This document shows positions 1 through 9,243 of a DNA stretch of 64,000 bases, piece by piece. The notes under the pieces were generated by a model. It was not told where the DNA came from. It was given only the letters and a program-made list of their open reading frames with translations, and ran no database searches. A program made the translations under genes and the position numbers. Origin of the DNA: Martelella mediterranea. GTDB taxonomy: Bacteria > Pseudomonadota > Alphaproteobacteria > Rhizobiales > Rhizobiaceae. How positions within the stretch are numbered: position 1 is the first letter of the stretch; the number at the start of each line of letters is the position of its first letter. Where the stretch lies: the NCBI RefSeq assembly GCF_021021415.1, contig NZ_JAINWJ010000039.1, positions 22,380 to 86,379 on the forward strand, in the 5' to 3' direction.

Positions 1-38
1 CATTGCAGTCGTGCCTCCGGCGAATTCCATTTCAGTGC

Positions 39-82
39 TTGACAAGCCGTGGAGTGGTTTGTCATGTTCTGTGATAACGAAC
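39..82 (+). promoter_or_regulatory. Possible promoter of the acid-sugar operon
   Basis: TTGACA lies at 39-44 with a weak TCATGT at 62-67 (17-bp spacing). A GTTC/GAAC inverted pair at 66-69 and 79-82 could be an operator arm. The stretch precedes the first gene of the operon. The -10 match is poor, so this is a tentative call. Confidence 0.3.
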
Positions 83-131
83 TACGTTTTAGATTGTCAA
101 ATACAGAAAAACAAAAACGGGAGGAAGAAGG

Positions 132-881
132 TTGCCGGAACTCAATGGCACGATCATTGTGACCGGTGCTGCGTCCGGTATTGGACGGGCAACCGCGGAA
201 TATGCGAAAGCCTGCGGCGCGACAGTGATCGCCGCGGATTTGAACGAGGAAGGACTGGCCGAAATCGCCGGTCCGGGTATTTTTGTCCACAAGTGCGATA
301 TCACCAGCGCTGAAGATTGCGCGCGGCTCGCCGATGCCGCCGCGGCTCGTGGCGAGGTCAAGGGTCTGTTCAACTGTGCGGGGCTGGAACTTCACGGCTC
401 GGTCGTCGACATGGGCGAGACCGATTGGGACCGCGTCATGGCGGTCAATCTCAAATCCATCTTTCTGGTGTCGAAGCACATCATACCGCTGATGATCGCG
501 AATGGCGGAGGCGCGATCGTCAACATGTCGTCCATCCAGGCGATCGCGACGCAGGCCGAGGTTGCCGCCTATGCCGCCACCAAGGGTGCCGTCATCTCGC
601 TGACGCGCACGATGGCGCTCGATCACGGCCGCGACGGCATTCGCGTGAACGCCGTTTGCCCCGGCACGATCGAAACGCCGCTGGTGCGCAAGAACGCCGA
701 ACACTTCTCGCCCGGTTCGCCGGAAAAGCAACTGGCCCAATGGGGCGCCCTGCATGCCCTGGGACGGATCGGGCAGCCGATCGAAGTGGCCAAATTCGTC
801 GTCTTCCTGCTTTCCGACGACGCGTCTTTCGTCACCGGATCGTCGCATCTGGTCGACGGAGGACTGACGGCATCGTTCTGA
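132..881 (+). CDS. SDR family oxidoreductase
   Basis: NAD(P)-dependent short-chain dehydrogenase of 249 aa, probably acting on a sugar, sugar acid or keto-deoxy acid. The cofactor motif TGAASGIG is at residues 11-18, NCAG at 81-84, the catalytic Ser around 133-134, and Tyr147 with Lys151 form the YxxxK pair. The start is TTG at 132, preceded by a strong GGAGGA about 8 bases upstream; no in-frame ATG gives a complete Rossmann fold. It heads an operon with an MBL hydrolase, an enolase-superfamily dehydratase and an ABC importer, so oxidation at the head of the pathway is likely. Substrate cannot be read from the sequence; 2-keto-3-deoxy sugar acid dehydrogenase is an alternative role. Confidence 0.9.
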   Translation: MPELNGTIIVTGAASGIGRATAEYAKACGATVIAADLNEEGLAEIAGPGIFVHKCDITSAEDCARLADAAAARGEVKGLFNCAGLELHGSVVDMGETDWDRVMAVNLKSIFLVSKHIIPLMIANGGGAIVNMSSIQAIATQAEVAAYAATKGAVISLTRTMALDHGRDGIRVNAVCPGTIETPLVRKNAEHFSPGSPEKQLAQWGALHALGRIGQPIEVAKFVVFLLSDDASFVTGSSHLVDGGLTASF

Positions 882-903
882 ATTCAATCCGGAGGAGGTT
901 GAA

Positions 904-1845
904 ATGGAAGAGGTCAAACGGCTCGCCGAGCCGGTCTCGCAGATTTACCAGGCGTTGACGCCTGAAGTCCCGCTCTATCTGCACGTGATCAGGGGCGACG
1001 ACTGCGCCGCCATCATCGACGGCGGGATGCCCAATTCGAGCGAATACATCAACCGGCTGCTCGAGCGCACCGGGGTCGGCCGCTCGGACAAGCCGCTGCA
1101 GTATCTTCTGAACACGCACGGCCATCACGACCATATCGGCAATTTCCCGCGACTGAAAAAGGAACACGGCGCGCTTGTCGTCACCGTCGAGGATGCCGTG
1201 CCGTGGATCGAGGACACGGAGCGTAATTTGCGCGAGTTTGCCCTCCATCATCCGCATATCATCGGCGATGGCCCGGATCTGCGTGCCGAACTGGAGCCCA
1301 CCTACAGCGAGGGCGTGCGCGTCGATCTGACCCTGACCGAGGGCTCAACTGTCAGGCTCGGCGGCGGGATCGAAATCGAGGCGATTTCGCTTCCCGGCCA
1401 TCTCGAGGCCGAGCTCGGCTGGTTCGAGCGTCACACCAAAATGCTGGTGCTCGGCGACGCGGTGATCGGCATCGACTGGCCGATTTTCCACGGCCATGCC
1501 AAGCCGGCGGTGCTGCGACAGTCGCTACGCAAGCTGCGCAGCTTCGTCGCCGACCGGGACGTGACCAGCGTCGCCATGTCTCACTATCACGCCCGCGGCG
1601 CGGACGAGTTTCTGGAACTCGTCGAGGAGGTGCTGACCTTCATCGACCGGACCGAGCAGGTGATCCGCGAGCAGATCGGCCGGCGTCCGGTGACGCTGGA
1701 ACAGGTGTGGCAGGGCACGTGCAAGGCCATGGGCAAGGCTCCCGAATTCCGCTCGCTCATGATGGTCGACGCCCACATCCACGAGTTCCTTCACGCCTAC
1801 GAGATCGAGCGTGTCGGCCCGGAAACCTATCAGCGCATCGGCTGA
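904..1845 (+). CDS. MBL-fold metallo-hydrolase
   Basis: A 313-aa metallo-beta-lactamase fold protein. The metal motif THGHHDH (residues 71-77) supplies the HxHxDH ligands. Further candidate ligands are a His in LPGHLE, an Asp in LGDAV and a His in SHYH. A GGAGGAGG ribosome site sits just before ATG 904. It follows the SDR by 22 bases and precedes the dehydratase gene in the same operon. A lactonase or ester/thioester hydrolase role in the acid-sugar pathway would fit (for example opening a lactone made by the dehydrogenase), but this is inferred from context only. No signal peptide is seen, so it is cytoplasmic. Confidence 0.85.
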   Translation: MEEVKRLAEPVSQIYQALTPEVPLYLHVIRGDDCAAIIDGGMPNSSEYINRLLERTGVGRSDKPLQYLLNTHGHHDHIGNFPRLKKEHGALVVTVEDAVPWIEDTERNLREFALHHPHIIGDGPDLRAELEPTYSEGVRVDLTLTEGSTVRLGGGIEIEAISLPGHLEAELGWFERHTKMLVLGDAVIGIDWPIFHGHAKPAVLRQSLRKLRSFVADRDVTSVAMSHYHARGADEFLELVEEVLTFIDRTEQVIREQIGRRPVTLEQVWQGTCKAMGKAPEFRSLMMVDAHIHEFLHAYEIERVGPETYQRIG

Positions 1846-1880
1846 AACTATTACCGACACATTGGAGGATATAAAACTCA

Positions 1881-3083
1881 ATGAAAATCACGAAAATCGA
1901 AACCGTGGAGGTCACCGTTCCGGTGCAGGCGCCACTGCGATTCGCCTATGGCGTGCATATCGCATTCACGCGCACGATCATCAAGATGCATACGGATGAA
2001 GGCATTGTCGGCCTCGGCGAAACCGCCGCCAGCGCGGCGCAGGTCGAAGCGCTCGGCAAGCCGATCATCGGGCAAAACCCCTTCGATCTCGACGTCATCC
2101 GCAACATCATCGGCAACCGTTTCTACTGGAGCCGCGATCCGCTGGTCGCGTCCGGCCTCGAAATGGCCTGCATCGACATCATGGGCAAGGCAACCGGCAT
2201 GCCCGCCTACCGGCTTATGGGCGGCAAGCTGCGCGACGCGATCAACATGGCCGCCTATTGCTTCTATCGCTATCCAAGCGAAGAGACCGGCGCGCCCGCC
2301 GTCAGCACGCCGGATGAGATGGCGAGCCATGCCGCCGACCTCGTCGACGCGTTCGGTTTCCGCACGGTCAAGCTCAAGGGCGGTGTGCTCGACGCGCGCA
2401 CCGAGGTCGCAACCATGGAAGCGATGCGCGGGCGCCTCGGACCCGACATCCGCCTGAGACTGGACCCGCAATCGGCGTGGACCGTCGAAACGGCGATCGA
2501 GATGGTGCCGCGTCTCGAAACCGTCGGCCTTGAATATTTCGAGGATCCGGTCGCCGGCCAGCCCAACATGGCCACGGTGCGTCAGCGCACGAAACTGGCG
2601 ATGTCGACCAACATGTGCGTCACCAGCTTCGATGAACTCGGTCAGGCGGTCCAGATCCGCGCGATCGACGTGATCCTGACCGACCCGTGGTATTGGGGCG
2701 GACCGACCCAGGTCAAGACGCTCGACACCGTGGCCCGCACCATGGGCATCGGCCTGTCGATGCATTCCGGCATCGAACTCGGCATCGGCATGGCCGTCAT
2801 GGCGCATACCGGCGTGACGATGATCGGCCTCACGGCGGCCGTCGACGCGCACTACCATCACCTCACCGATGATATCATCAAGGGCGACATGCTGCTGCCC
2901 AAGGATGGTGTTCTGGCTCCGCCGGAAGGACCGGGCTGGGGCGTCGAGCTTGATGAGGACAAGGTGGAAAAATACCGCGAAATTCATGCCAGCGGCATCT
3001 ACCGCAATGTCTATGTCGAGGCCAATACCGTCGGCCCCGACCCCAATCGGCCCGGCTGGTTCCCGATAATACCGGCGTGGTAA
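1881..3083 (+). CDS. Enolase-superfamily (MR/MLE, glucarate-dehydratase-like) enzyme
   Basis: A 400-aa mandelate racemase/muconate lactonizing enzyme homologue, likely an acid-sugar dehydratase. The KxK pair is Lys164/Lys166 (KLKGG). Metal ligands appear to be Asp195 (RLDPQSAW), Glu221 (EDPV) and Asn244 (MSTNM), with His295 (MHSGIE) as a possible second base. The TNM context resembles the glucarate dehydratase subgroup rather than mandelate racemase. It would convert an aldonate or aldarate to a 2-keto-3-deoxy acid, which the AraD1-like enzyme encoded downstream could dehydrate further. Substrate stereochemistry is unknown. Confidence 0.85.
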   Translation: MKITKIETVEVTVPVQAPLRFAYGVHIAFTRTIIKMHTDEGIVGLGETAASAAQVEALGKPIIGQNPFDLDVIRNIIGNRFYWSRDPLVASGLEMACIDIMGKATGMPAYRLMGGKLRDAINMAAYCFYRYPSEETGAPAVSTPDEMASHAADLVDAFGFRTVKLKGGVLDARTEVATMEAMRGRLGPDIRLRLDPQSAWTVETAIEMVPRLETVGLEYFEDPVAGQPNMATVRQRTKLAMSTNMCVTSFDELGQAVQIRAIDVILTDPWYWGGPTQVKTLDTVARTMGIGLSMHSGIELGIGMAVMAHTGVTMIGLTAAVDAHYHHLTDDIIKGDMLLPKDGVLAPPEGPGWGVELDEDKVEKYREIHASGIYRNVYVEANTVGPDPNRPGWFPIIPAW

Positions 3084-3116
3084 CGAAAACCGGCTCGCAA
3101 TCATGAGGAGGAGAAA

Positions 3117-4073
3117 ATGAAAGCGACCATTATCAGTGCATTCATCGCGGCGGCAATCGGAGGCGCGTTCGGCGCCCCCGCATCCGCCAAGGACCTGACG
3201 ATCGGCGTCATGCTTCTGAACGGCGATACCTATTTCTCGAACGTGGTGAAGGGCGTTCAGGATGCGAATTCGGACGGCAACACCATCATTGTGAACTATA
3301 ACGGCGATGCCGCCAAGGAATCGCGCGGGTTTGACGATCTGATCACGCGGCAGGTGGACGCGATCATTACCTCGCCGCTCAATCCGGATAGTTCGGTTTC
3401 GGCAATCCGCCGTGCCGCGCAGGCGGGCATCGACGTCATCTGCTACAATACCTGCCTCAACGAAGATGCGCAGAAGCAATACGTCAAGGCCTTCGTGCTC
3501 TCCGACCAGGCCGGCCTCGGCCGGGCGACCGGTGAATATGCCGCCAGATATATAAAGGAAAATATCGGCGACAGCATCACGATGGGCATTCTCACCTGCG
3601 ATTCCTTCGAGATCTGCCGGCAGCGCCGCGACGCCTTCTTCAAGGTCCTCGATGACGAAGGCATCTCCGTCGATCTCGTCGCCGATCAGGAAGCCTATGT
3701 CGTCGACAAGGCCGTTCCGGTGGCGGAAAACATCCTGACCGCCAATCCCGATGTCGACGCCCTCTGGGCCGCCAACGACGGCGGTACCGTGGGGCTGGTC
3801 AAGGCGGTTCAAAACGCCGGTCGCGCCGGCGAAATTCCGGTGTTCGGCACCGACATGACGCCGCAACTGGGGCAGATGCTGCTTGCAGAGCCGCATACGC
3901 TGCTGACGACCACCGGCCAGGACGGGCTCGCGACGGGACGTACGGCCGTCGAGGTCGTCAAAAAGCTCGATGCGGGCGAGGACATCGGTTCGTTTGACCA
4001 GATCGTTCCCGTCTCCAACTTTACCGCCGACGATCCGAAGGCGGTCGAGAGCTACCTCAAAGACAATGGCTGA
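3117..4073 (+). CDS. Ribose-type ABC transporter substrate-binding protein
   Basis: A 318-aa periplasmic type I binding protein (Peripla_BP_4-like). The N-terminus MKATIISAFIAAAIGG followed by APASAKDLT is a typical Sec signal with cleavage near residue 25. A GGAGGAG ribosome site precedes ATG 3117. The gene overlaps the upstream candidate start of the ATPase gene and belongs to the SBP-ATPase-permease set, so it delivers the sugar or sugar acid degraded by the same operon. The ligand cannot be named from the sequence. Confidence 0.93.
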   Translation: MKATIISAFIAAAIGGAFGAPASAKDLTIGVMLLNGDTYFSNVVKGVQDANSDGNTIIVNYNGDAAKESRGFDDLITRQVDAIITSPLNPDSSVSAIRRAAQAGIDVICYNTCLNEDAQKQYVKAFVLSDQAGLGRATGEYAARYIKENIGDSITMGILTCDSFEICRQRRDAFFKVLDDEGISVDLVADQEAYVVDKAVPVAENILTANPDVDALWAANDGGTVGLVKAVQNAGRAGEIPVFGTDMTPQLGQMLLAEPHTLLTTTGQDGLATGRTAVEVVKKLDAGEDIGSFDQIVPVSNFTADDPKAVESYLKDNG

Positions 4074-4128
4074 CGGGCAAGCGTCGGCGGATCCTGCGGG
4101 AGCCGCCGGCGCGCTTCAGGACGAGAGC

Positions 4129-5637
4129 ATGCTTCTATCCACTGAAAACCTGACGAAACAGTATCCCGGCGTGCTGGCCGTCGACAACTTTTCCTTCTCC
4201 ATCGAGAAAGGGGAGGTCCGCGCCCTAATGGGCCGCAACGGCGCCGGCAAGTCAACCTTCATCAAGATGGTGTCCGGCCTCGAAGCCCCGACATCGGGCA
4301 CGATAAGGCTGAACGGCGAGGTCGTTACGCTCAATTCACCCAACGATGCGCTGGATGCGGGAATCGCCACCGTGCACCAGGAACTGAACCATGTTCACGG
4401 ACTGACGGTCGCCGAAAACATCATGCTCGGCCATTGGCGCTCCAGGGCAGGCTTCATCAACTATTCGGAAGTCTATGAAAAGGCGCAGGCGGCCCTCGAT
4501 ATTCTCGGGGAACGGATTCCACTGCACAAAAGCATGGGCGAGCTTTCGATCGCTGAGTTGCAGATTTGCGAGATCGCGCACGCGATCGCCTATCATCCCC
4601 GGCTGCTCATTCTGGACGAACCGACGAGCTCTCTTCCGCAGGACGAAGTCGAACGCGTGCTGAACGTGGTGCGCAAGCTTTCGGACGAGGGGGTGGCGGT
4701 GCTTTACGTCTCGCATCGCATGGATGAGATCGCCCGGGTGGCCGACAGCGTGACCGTCATCCGCGACGGCCGTGCGGTCGAAACCAACCGCTTCGCCGAT
4801 ACCTCGATCTCGCGCATTGCCGCCCAGATGATCGGCGGCAAGGACGAGGAAGCCGAACAGTTCGATATCGGAAAGCCGGGGGACGAGATCGCGCTGCGGG
4901 TCACGCATCTCGCCGCCGGCCCGAAGGTGCGTGATGTGAGTTTCGACCTTCGCCGGGGCGAGGTGCTGGGGATCGCCGGCCTGCTTGGCGCCGGACGGAC
5001 GGAACTGCTGCAGGCGCTCGCCGGCATCGCGCCGATGCAGGCGGGGGGGAGCGAATTGTTCGGCGAGGGAATTTCCGGCCGCAACGTGCGCGAACTCATC
5101 CGGAAGGGCCTGTGCCTGGTGCCTGAAAACCGCAAGGCCGAAGGCATCATCCTCGACCTCCCGATACGCCAGAACCTCGTTCTTTCCTGCCTGTCGAAAG
5201 TGTCGCGCGCCATCGGCTGGCTCGACAGGGCAGGGGAAAAGTCGATTTCCGAGGCTTCCCGCCAACAGCTCGACATCAAGCTCGCCAGCCTGTCCGATCC
5301 GGTCGCCTCGCTTTCGGGCGGGAACCAGCAAAAGGTCGTTCTCGGCCGGTGTCTGAATTCGGGCGTGAAGGTGCTGCTGCTTGACGAGCCGACGCGCGGC
5401 GTCGACGTGCACGCCAAACAGCAGATCTATCGTGAAATCGCCGCGCTGGCCTCCCGGGGCATGGCGATCCTCCTGGTGTCGTCGGAGTATGAGGAACTCA
5501 TGCTCCTCTGCCACCGGATCATGATCCTCGAACACGGCCGAAACACCGGCGCCGTCGATCCGCGCGAATGCCGGTTCGACGATCTTCTCGAAAAGATCCT
5601 GCGCGTCGATGAAGCCCCCATGGAGCAAGCAACATGA
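4129..5637 (+). CDS. Sugar ABC transporter ATP-binding protein (double NBD)
   Basis: ATPase of the RbsA/XylG/MglA type, about 502 aa, with two fused nucleotide-binding domains. The first has the Walker A GRNGAGKST and a weak signature; the second has a degenerate Walker A (GLLGAGRTE) but a clear LSGGNQQK signature and DEPTRGVD Walker B. This asymmetry is normal for the family. ATG 4129 (MLLSTENL) gives the usual family length. ATG 4066, overlapping the SBP stop, would add 21 residues and is the alternative. It energises the neighbouring permease. Confidence 0.92.
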   Translation: MLLSTENLTKQYPGVLAVDNFSFSIEKGEVRALMGRNGAGKSTFIKMVSGLEAPTSGTIRLNGEVVTLNSPNDALDAGIATVHQELNHVHGLTVAENIMLGHWRSRAGFINYSEVYEKAQAALDILGERIPLHKSMGELSIAELQICEIAHAIAYHPRLLILDEPTSSLPQDEVERVLNVVRKLSDEGVAVLYVSHRMDEIARVADSVTVIRDGRAVETNRFADTSISRIAAQMIGGKDEEAEQFDIGKPGDEIALRVTHLAAGPKVRDVSFDLRRGEVLGIAGLLGAGRTELLQALAGIAPMQAGGSELFGEGISGRNVRELIRKGLCLVPENRKAEGIILDLPIRQNLVLSCLSKVSRAIGWLDRAGEKSISEASRQQLDIKLASLSDPVASLSGGNQQKVVLGRCLNSGVKVLLLDEPTRGVDVHAKQQIYREIAALASRGMAILLVSSEYEELMLLCHRIMILEHGRNTGAVDPRECRFDDLLEKILRVDEAPMEQAT

Positions 5638-6584
5638 AGAACATGCGCTCTGTAAAGAGCCACGAAGCGGGGCTGGTTCTCGCGACCATCGTCTGTTTCG
5701 TGATTTTTTCCGTCACGGCGCCGAACTTCCTGACGACGATCAACCAGGTCAATATTCTCCGCCAGGCGGCCTTCACCGGCATTATCGCGCTCGGCATGAC
5801 CTGGGTGATCATCGCGGGCGAGATCGACATATCGGTGGGGGCGACGGTTGCGCTCACCTCGGCGCTGATCGGCGTGCTGACGCGGGACCTCGGAATCGAT
5901 ATCGTGGCCGCGCTGATCATCGTGCTGATCACGGGCACCATCGTCGGCCTGTTTGCCGGCGCGGTGCGGGCCTATCTCGGCATACCCTCGATCATCGTCA
6001 CGCTGGCGCTGTTCCTGTCGCTGCGGGGCATTGCCGAATATATCACCGACGCTTCGCCGATCTCGGTCTATAACCCGGTGCTCGACTTTCTCAGCGGCAA
6101 TTTCCTCGGACTGCCGTTGCCCGTCCTCATCTTCCTGCTGCTGGCCGTGATATTCTGGATCGTCTCGCGACAGATGGTGTTCGGCCGCCAGATCTATTCG
6201 GTCGGCAGCAACGCCAAGGCGTCGCAGATCGCCGGACTTCCCGTCGCCCGGGTACGCGTGCTCGTCTTCACCGCGACCGGATTTCTGGCAAGCATCACCG
6301 GCGTCCTGCTGACGGCGCGGATCGGCTCGGGAACATCGGCGATTGGAAACGGGCTCGAATTCGAGGTGATCGCCGCCGTCATCATCGGCGGAACGCTGCT
6401 GACGGGGGGACGAGGCTCGATCATCGGGACCCTGCTCGGCGTCTTCTTCATTTCCATTCTCGGCAATGCGCTGGTGCTTTACGGCGTGAATTCCTACGCA
6501 CAGAACATCGTGCGCGGCGCCGTCGTTCTGCTCGCCGTCTTCATCACCAATCTGCAGGCCGGAAAACTTGGAGCGAATGAATGA
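5634..6584 (+). CDS. Sugar ABC transporter permease
   Basis: A 316-aa inner-membrane permease of the RbsC/BPD_transp_2 family with about nine to ten hydrophobic segments and the family motif GMTWVIIAGEIDISVG. The start overlaps the ATPase stop by 4 bases (ATGA), showing translational coupling. It is the only permease in the cluster, so it presumably works as a homodimer with the double-NBD ATPase. Confidence 0.93.
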   Translation: MKNMRSVKSHEAGLVLATIVCFVIFSVTAPNFLTTINQVNILRQAAFTGIIALGMTWVIIAGEIDISVGATVALTSALIGVLTRDLGIDIVAALIIVLITGTIVGLFAGAVRAYLGIPSIIVTLALFLSLRGIAEYITDASPISVYNPVLDFLSGNFLGLPLPVLIFLLLAVIFWIVSRQMVFGRQIYSVGSNAKASQIAGLPVARVRVLVFTATGFLASITGVLLTARIGSGTSAIGNGLEFEVIAAVIIGGTLLTGGRGSIIGTLLGVFFISILGNALVLYGVNSYAQNIVRGAVVLLAVFITNLQAGKLGANE

Positions 6585-7720
6585 CCGGTTTCCACAAGGA
6601 AGGGACGTATCTCGGCCGGATCTGGAACGCCGAAGCGGGCGGACCGTCTGTCGTGGCCATCCGCGATGGCCGCATCATCGACATCACGTGCCGCAGGGCG
6701 CCTCTGGTGCGCGATGTCTGCGAAATGGACGATCCCGCGGACTATGTGAGGACCGCCGAAGGCACGGATATCGGCGCGCTCGACGATCTGGAACGGGTCG
6801 CATCGACGGGCGAAAACGTCACGCGGCTCCTGGCGCCGTGTGATCTCCAGGCGGTCAAGGCCTGCGGCGTGACCTTCGCCCGGTCGATGGTCGAACGCGT
6901 CATCGAGGAGCGTGCGGCCGGCGACCCGGCACGCGCCGAGGCCATCCGGGAACGCGTCGGCATGCTGATCGGCGACAGCCTGCGCGATATCCGCGCCGGT
7001 TCGCCGGAGGCGTCCAGGGTCAAGGAGGTCCTTATCCAGGAGGGTCTCTGGAGCCAGTATCTGGAGGTCGGCATCGGCCCGGACGCGGAAGTCTTCTCGA
7101 AATCGCAGGTGCTGTCATCCGTCGGCCACGGGGCGGAGATCGGCCTGCATCCCGTCTCGAGCTGGAACAATCCCGAGCCGGAAATTGTGCTCGCCGTCTC
7201 GTCGCGCGGTCGCGCCGTCGGCGCAACGCTCGGCAATGACGTCAATCTGCGCGACGTCGAGGGCCGGTCAGCCCTGCTGCTGTCGAAAGCCAAGGACAAC
7301 AATGCCTCCTGCGCGATCGGTCCGTTCATCCGGTTGTTCGATGAGGGCTTTTCCATGGATGATGTCCGGATGGCCGAAATCGATCTCGAGGTTTGCGGGC
7401 AGGACGGCTTCGTCATGAAAGGCCGGTCGTCGATGCGCGAAATCAGTCGAGATCCGGACACCCTGATCGCGCAGACGGTCGGGCGGCATCATCAGTACCC
7501 CGATGGTTTCGTGCTGTTTCTCGGCACGCTGTTCGCGCCGACGCAGGACCGCGATGTGGCCGGCCAAGGGTTCACCCACAAGACCGGTGACGTCGTGCGC
7601 ATTTCCGCCGACGGGTTGGGAACACTCGAGAACACCGTCAGGCTGTCCACGGAGTGCCCGGAATGGACCTTCGGGATCAGCCATCTGATGCGAAACCTCG
7701 CGAAACGAGAGCTTATCTGA
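6581..7720 (+). CDS. AraD1-type fumarylacetoacetate-hydrolase-fold protein
   Basis: A 379-aa FAH-fold enzyme. An N-terminal AraD1-type segment (GRIWNAEAGGPSVVAIRDGRI) precedes the C-terminal FAH catalytic domain, which contains EIVLAVSS, LGNDVN and a metal-binding acidic patch. Family members dehydrate 2-keto-3-deoxy-pentonates to alpha-ketoglutarate semialdehyde. The gene overlaps the permease stop by 4 bases (ATGA) and is followed 11 bases later by an aldehyde dehydrogenase, exactly the order expected for the non-phosphorylative acid-sugar route. True 2-keto-3-deoxy-arabonate versus -xylonate specificity is not decidable here. Confidence 0.85.
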   Translation: MTGFHKEGTYLGRIWNAEAGGPSVVAIRDGRIIDITCRRAPLVRDVCEMDDPADYVRTAEGTDIGALDDLERVASTGENVTRLLAPCDLQAVKACGVTFARSMVERVIEERAAGDPARAEAIRERVGMLIGDSLRDIRAGSPEASRVKEVLIQEGLWSQYLEVGIGPDAEVFSKSQVLSSVGHGAEIGLHPVSSWNNPEPEIVLAVSSRGRAVGATLGNDVNLRDVEGRSALLLSKAKDNNASCAIGPFIRLFDEGFSMDDVRMAEIDLEVCGQDGFVMKGRSSMREISRDPDTLIAQTVGRHHQYPDGFVLFLGTLFAPTQDRDVAGQGFTHKTGDVVRISADGLGTLENTVRLSTECPEWTFGISHLMRNLAKRELI

Positions 7721-7731
7721 AAGGAGAGGTC

Positions 7732-9237
7732 ATGCTTCAGGGCAAACACCTGATCGCCGGCCAATGGATCGGCGGTAATGAAACTTTTCGGAACGAACCG
7801 GCCAGCGGCGAACCCGACACATTCTCCGTCGGAACGCCCGAACTGGTAAACAAGGCCGCCGAGGCCGCCGAAGAGGCGTTTTGGGAATATGGCTACACCA
7901 GCCGGGAAAGGCGTGCGGCATTCCTGCGCGCGATCGCGCGTGCGATCGACGCGCGCGGCGATGCGATCGCGCAGATGGGCAGCAAGGAAACGGGATTGCC
8001 GGAAGCGCGTCTCGTCGGCGAACGCGGCCGAACGACCGGGCAGCTCAAGCTCTTCGCCGATCACATCGAGGCCGGCGATTATCTCGATCGCCGCCACGAT
8101 CCGGCGCTGCCCGACCGCAAGCCCGCGCCGCGTCCCGATATCCGTCTGATGCAGCGTCCGGTCGGGCCGGTAGCGGTTTTCGGCGCTTCCAATTTCCCGC
8201 TGGCGTTTTCGACTGCGGGCGGCGACACGGCGTCCGCCCTGGCCGCCGGCTGCCCGGTGATCGTCAAGGGGCATTCCGCCCATCCCGGAACATCCGATCT
8301 GGTGGCCCAGGCGATCGACGCGGCAATCCGCGAATGTGATATGCCGCCCGGCGTCTTCAGCCAGATCCAGGGCGGCAACCGCACCGTCGGTCAAGCGCTC
8401 GTCCAGCATCCGCTGGTCACGGCGGTCGGCTTTACCGGCAGCCTTGGCGGGGGACGCGCCCTGTTCGACCTTTGCGCCGTCCGGCCATCGCCCATCCCCT
8501 TCTACGGCGAGCTCGGCTCGGTCAATCCGATGTTCGTTCTTGAACACGCACTTGAGGCGCGCGCTTCGGAAATCGCCTCCGGATGGGCCGCCTCGCTGAC
8601 GCTCGGCGCCGGACAGTTCTGCACCAATCCGGGCATCGCCGTCGTTTCCGGCAAGGCCGCGTCCTCCGCCTTCATTGCGGGTGTCAAAGAAGCTCTTGCC
8701 GGGGTTGCTCCTCAGGTCATGCTGACGGACGGCATATCGGCGGCCTACCGCAAAGGCCGCGACCGGATAGCCGCCAGCAAGGGCGTTGAGGAAATTTTCG
8801 CGGCCGAGGCCGGTTCACGCAGCGCCGCTCCCTATCTCTATGCCACGACGGCCGGCGAATGGCTCGCCAACGCGGCGTTGGGAGAAGAAGTGTTCGGCCC
8901 GCTCGGTCTGGTCGTGCTTGCTTCCGACGCGGCGGAAATGCAGGCCGTCGCCCGGGTGCTTGCTGGCCAGTTGACCTGCACGCTGCATTTCGATTCCGAA
9001 GACCGGACGGCGGCAAGGCGTTTGATGCCGATCCTCGAGCGTAAGGCCGGACGCCTTCTGGCCAATGGCTTTCCGACCGGCGTCGAAGTCTGCGACGCCA
9101 TGGTTCACGGCGGACCTTACCCGGCATCGACCAATTTCGGCGCGACCTCGGTCGGCACGCTTTCGATCCGCCGCTGGTTGCGTCCGGTTTCCTATCAGAA
9201 TATGCCGAGCGAACTGCTGCCTGACGACCTGACTTAA
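7732..9237 (+). CDS. Aldehyde dehydrogenase, alpha-ketoglutarate semialdehyde type
   Basis: An NAD(P)-dependent aldehyde dehydrogenase of about 501 aa. ATG 7732 has an AAGGAGAGG ribosome site immediately upstream and is preferred over an in-frame start at 7654 that would run back into the AraD1 gene. The catalytic Cys is in GQFCTNPG and the general-base Glu in GELGSVNP. Sequence style and length fit the alpha-ketoglutaric semialdehyde dehydrogenase branch. The product, 2-oxoglutarate, would enter the TCA cycle, completing the pathway started by the upstream genes. Confidence 0.9.
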   Translation: MLQGKHLIAGQWIGGNETFRNEPASGEPDTFSVGTPELVNKAAEAAEEAFWEYGYTSRERRAAFLRAIARAIDARGDAIAQMGSKETGLPEARLVGERGRTTGQLKLFADHIEAGDYLDRRHDPALPDRKPAPRPDIRLMQRPVGPVAVFGASNFPLAFSTAGGDTASALAAGCPVIVKGHSAHPGTSDLVAQAIDAAIRECDMPPGVFSQIQGGNRTVGQALVQHPLVTAVGFTGSLGGGRALFDLCAVRPSPIPFYGELGSVNPMFVLEHALEARASEIASGWAASLTLGAGQFCTNPGIAVVSGKAASSAFIAGVKEALAGVAPQVMLTDGISAAYRKGRDRIAASKGVEEIFAAEAGSRSAAPYLYATTAGEWLANAALGEEVFGPLGLVVLASDAAEMQAVARVLAGQLTCTLHFDSEDRTAARRLMPILERKAGRLLANGFPTGVEVCDAMVHGGPYPASTNFGATSVGTLSIRRWLRPVSYQNMPSELLPDDLT

Positions 9238-9243
9238 TTCGTG

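Noticed and set aside
1878..3896. 672-aa open frame on the minus strand
   Set aside because: It is antisense to the enolase-superfamily and binding-protein genes; its His/Arg/Asp-rich composition is typical of GC-rich shadow frames and it matches no family.
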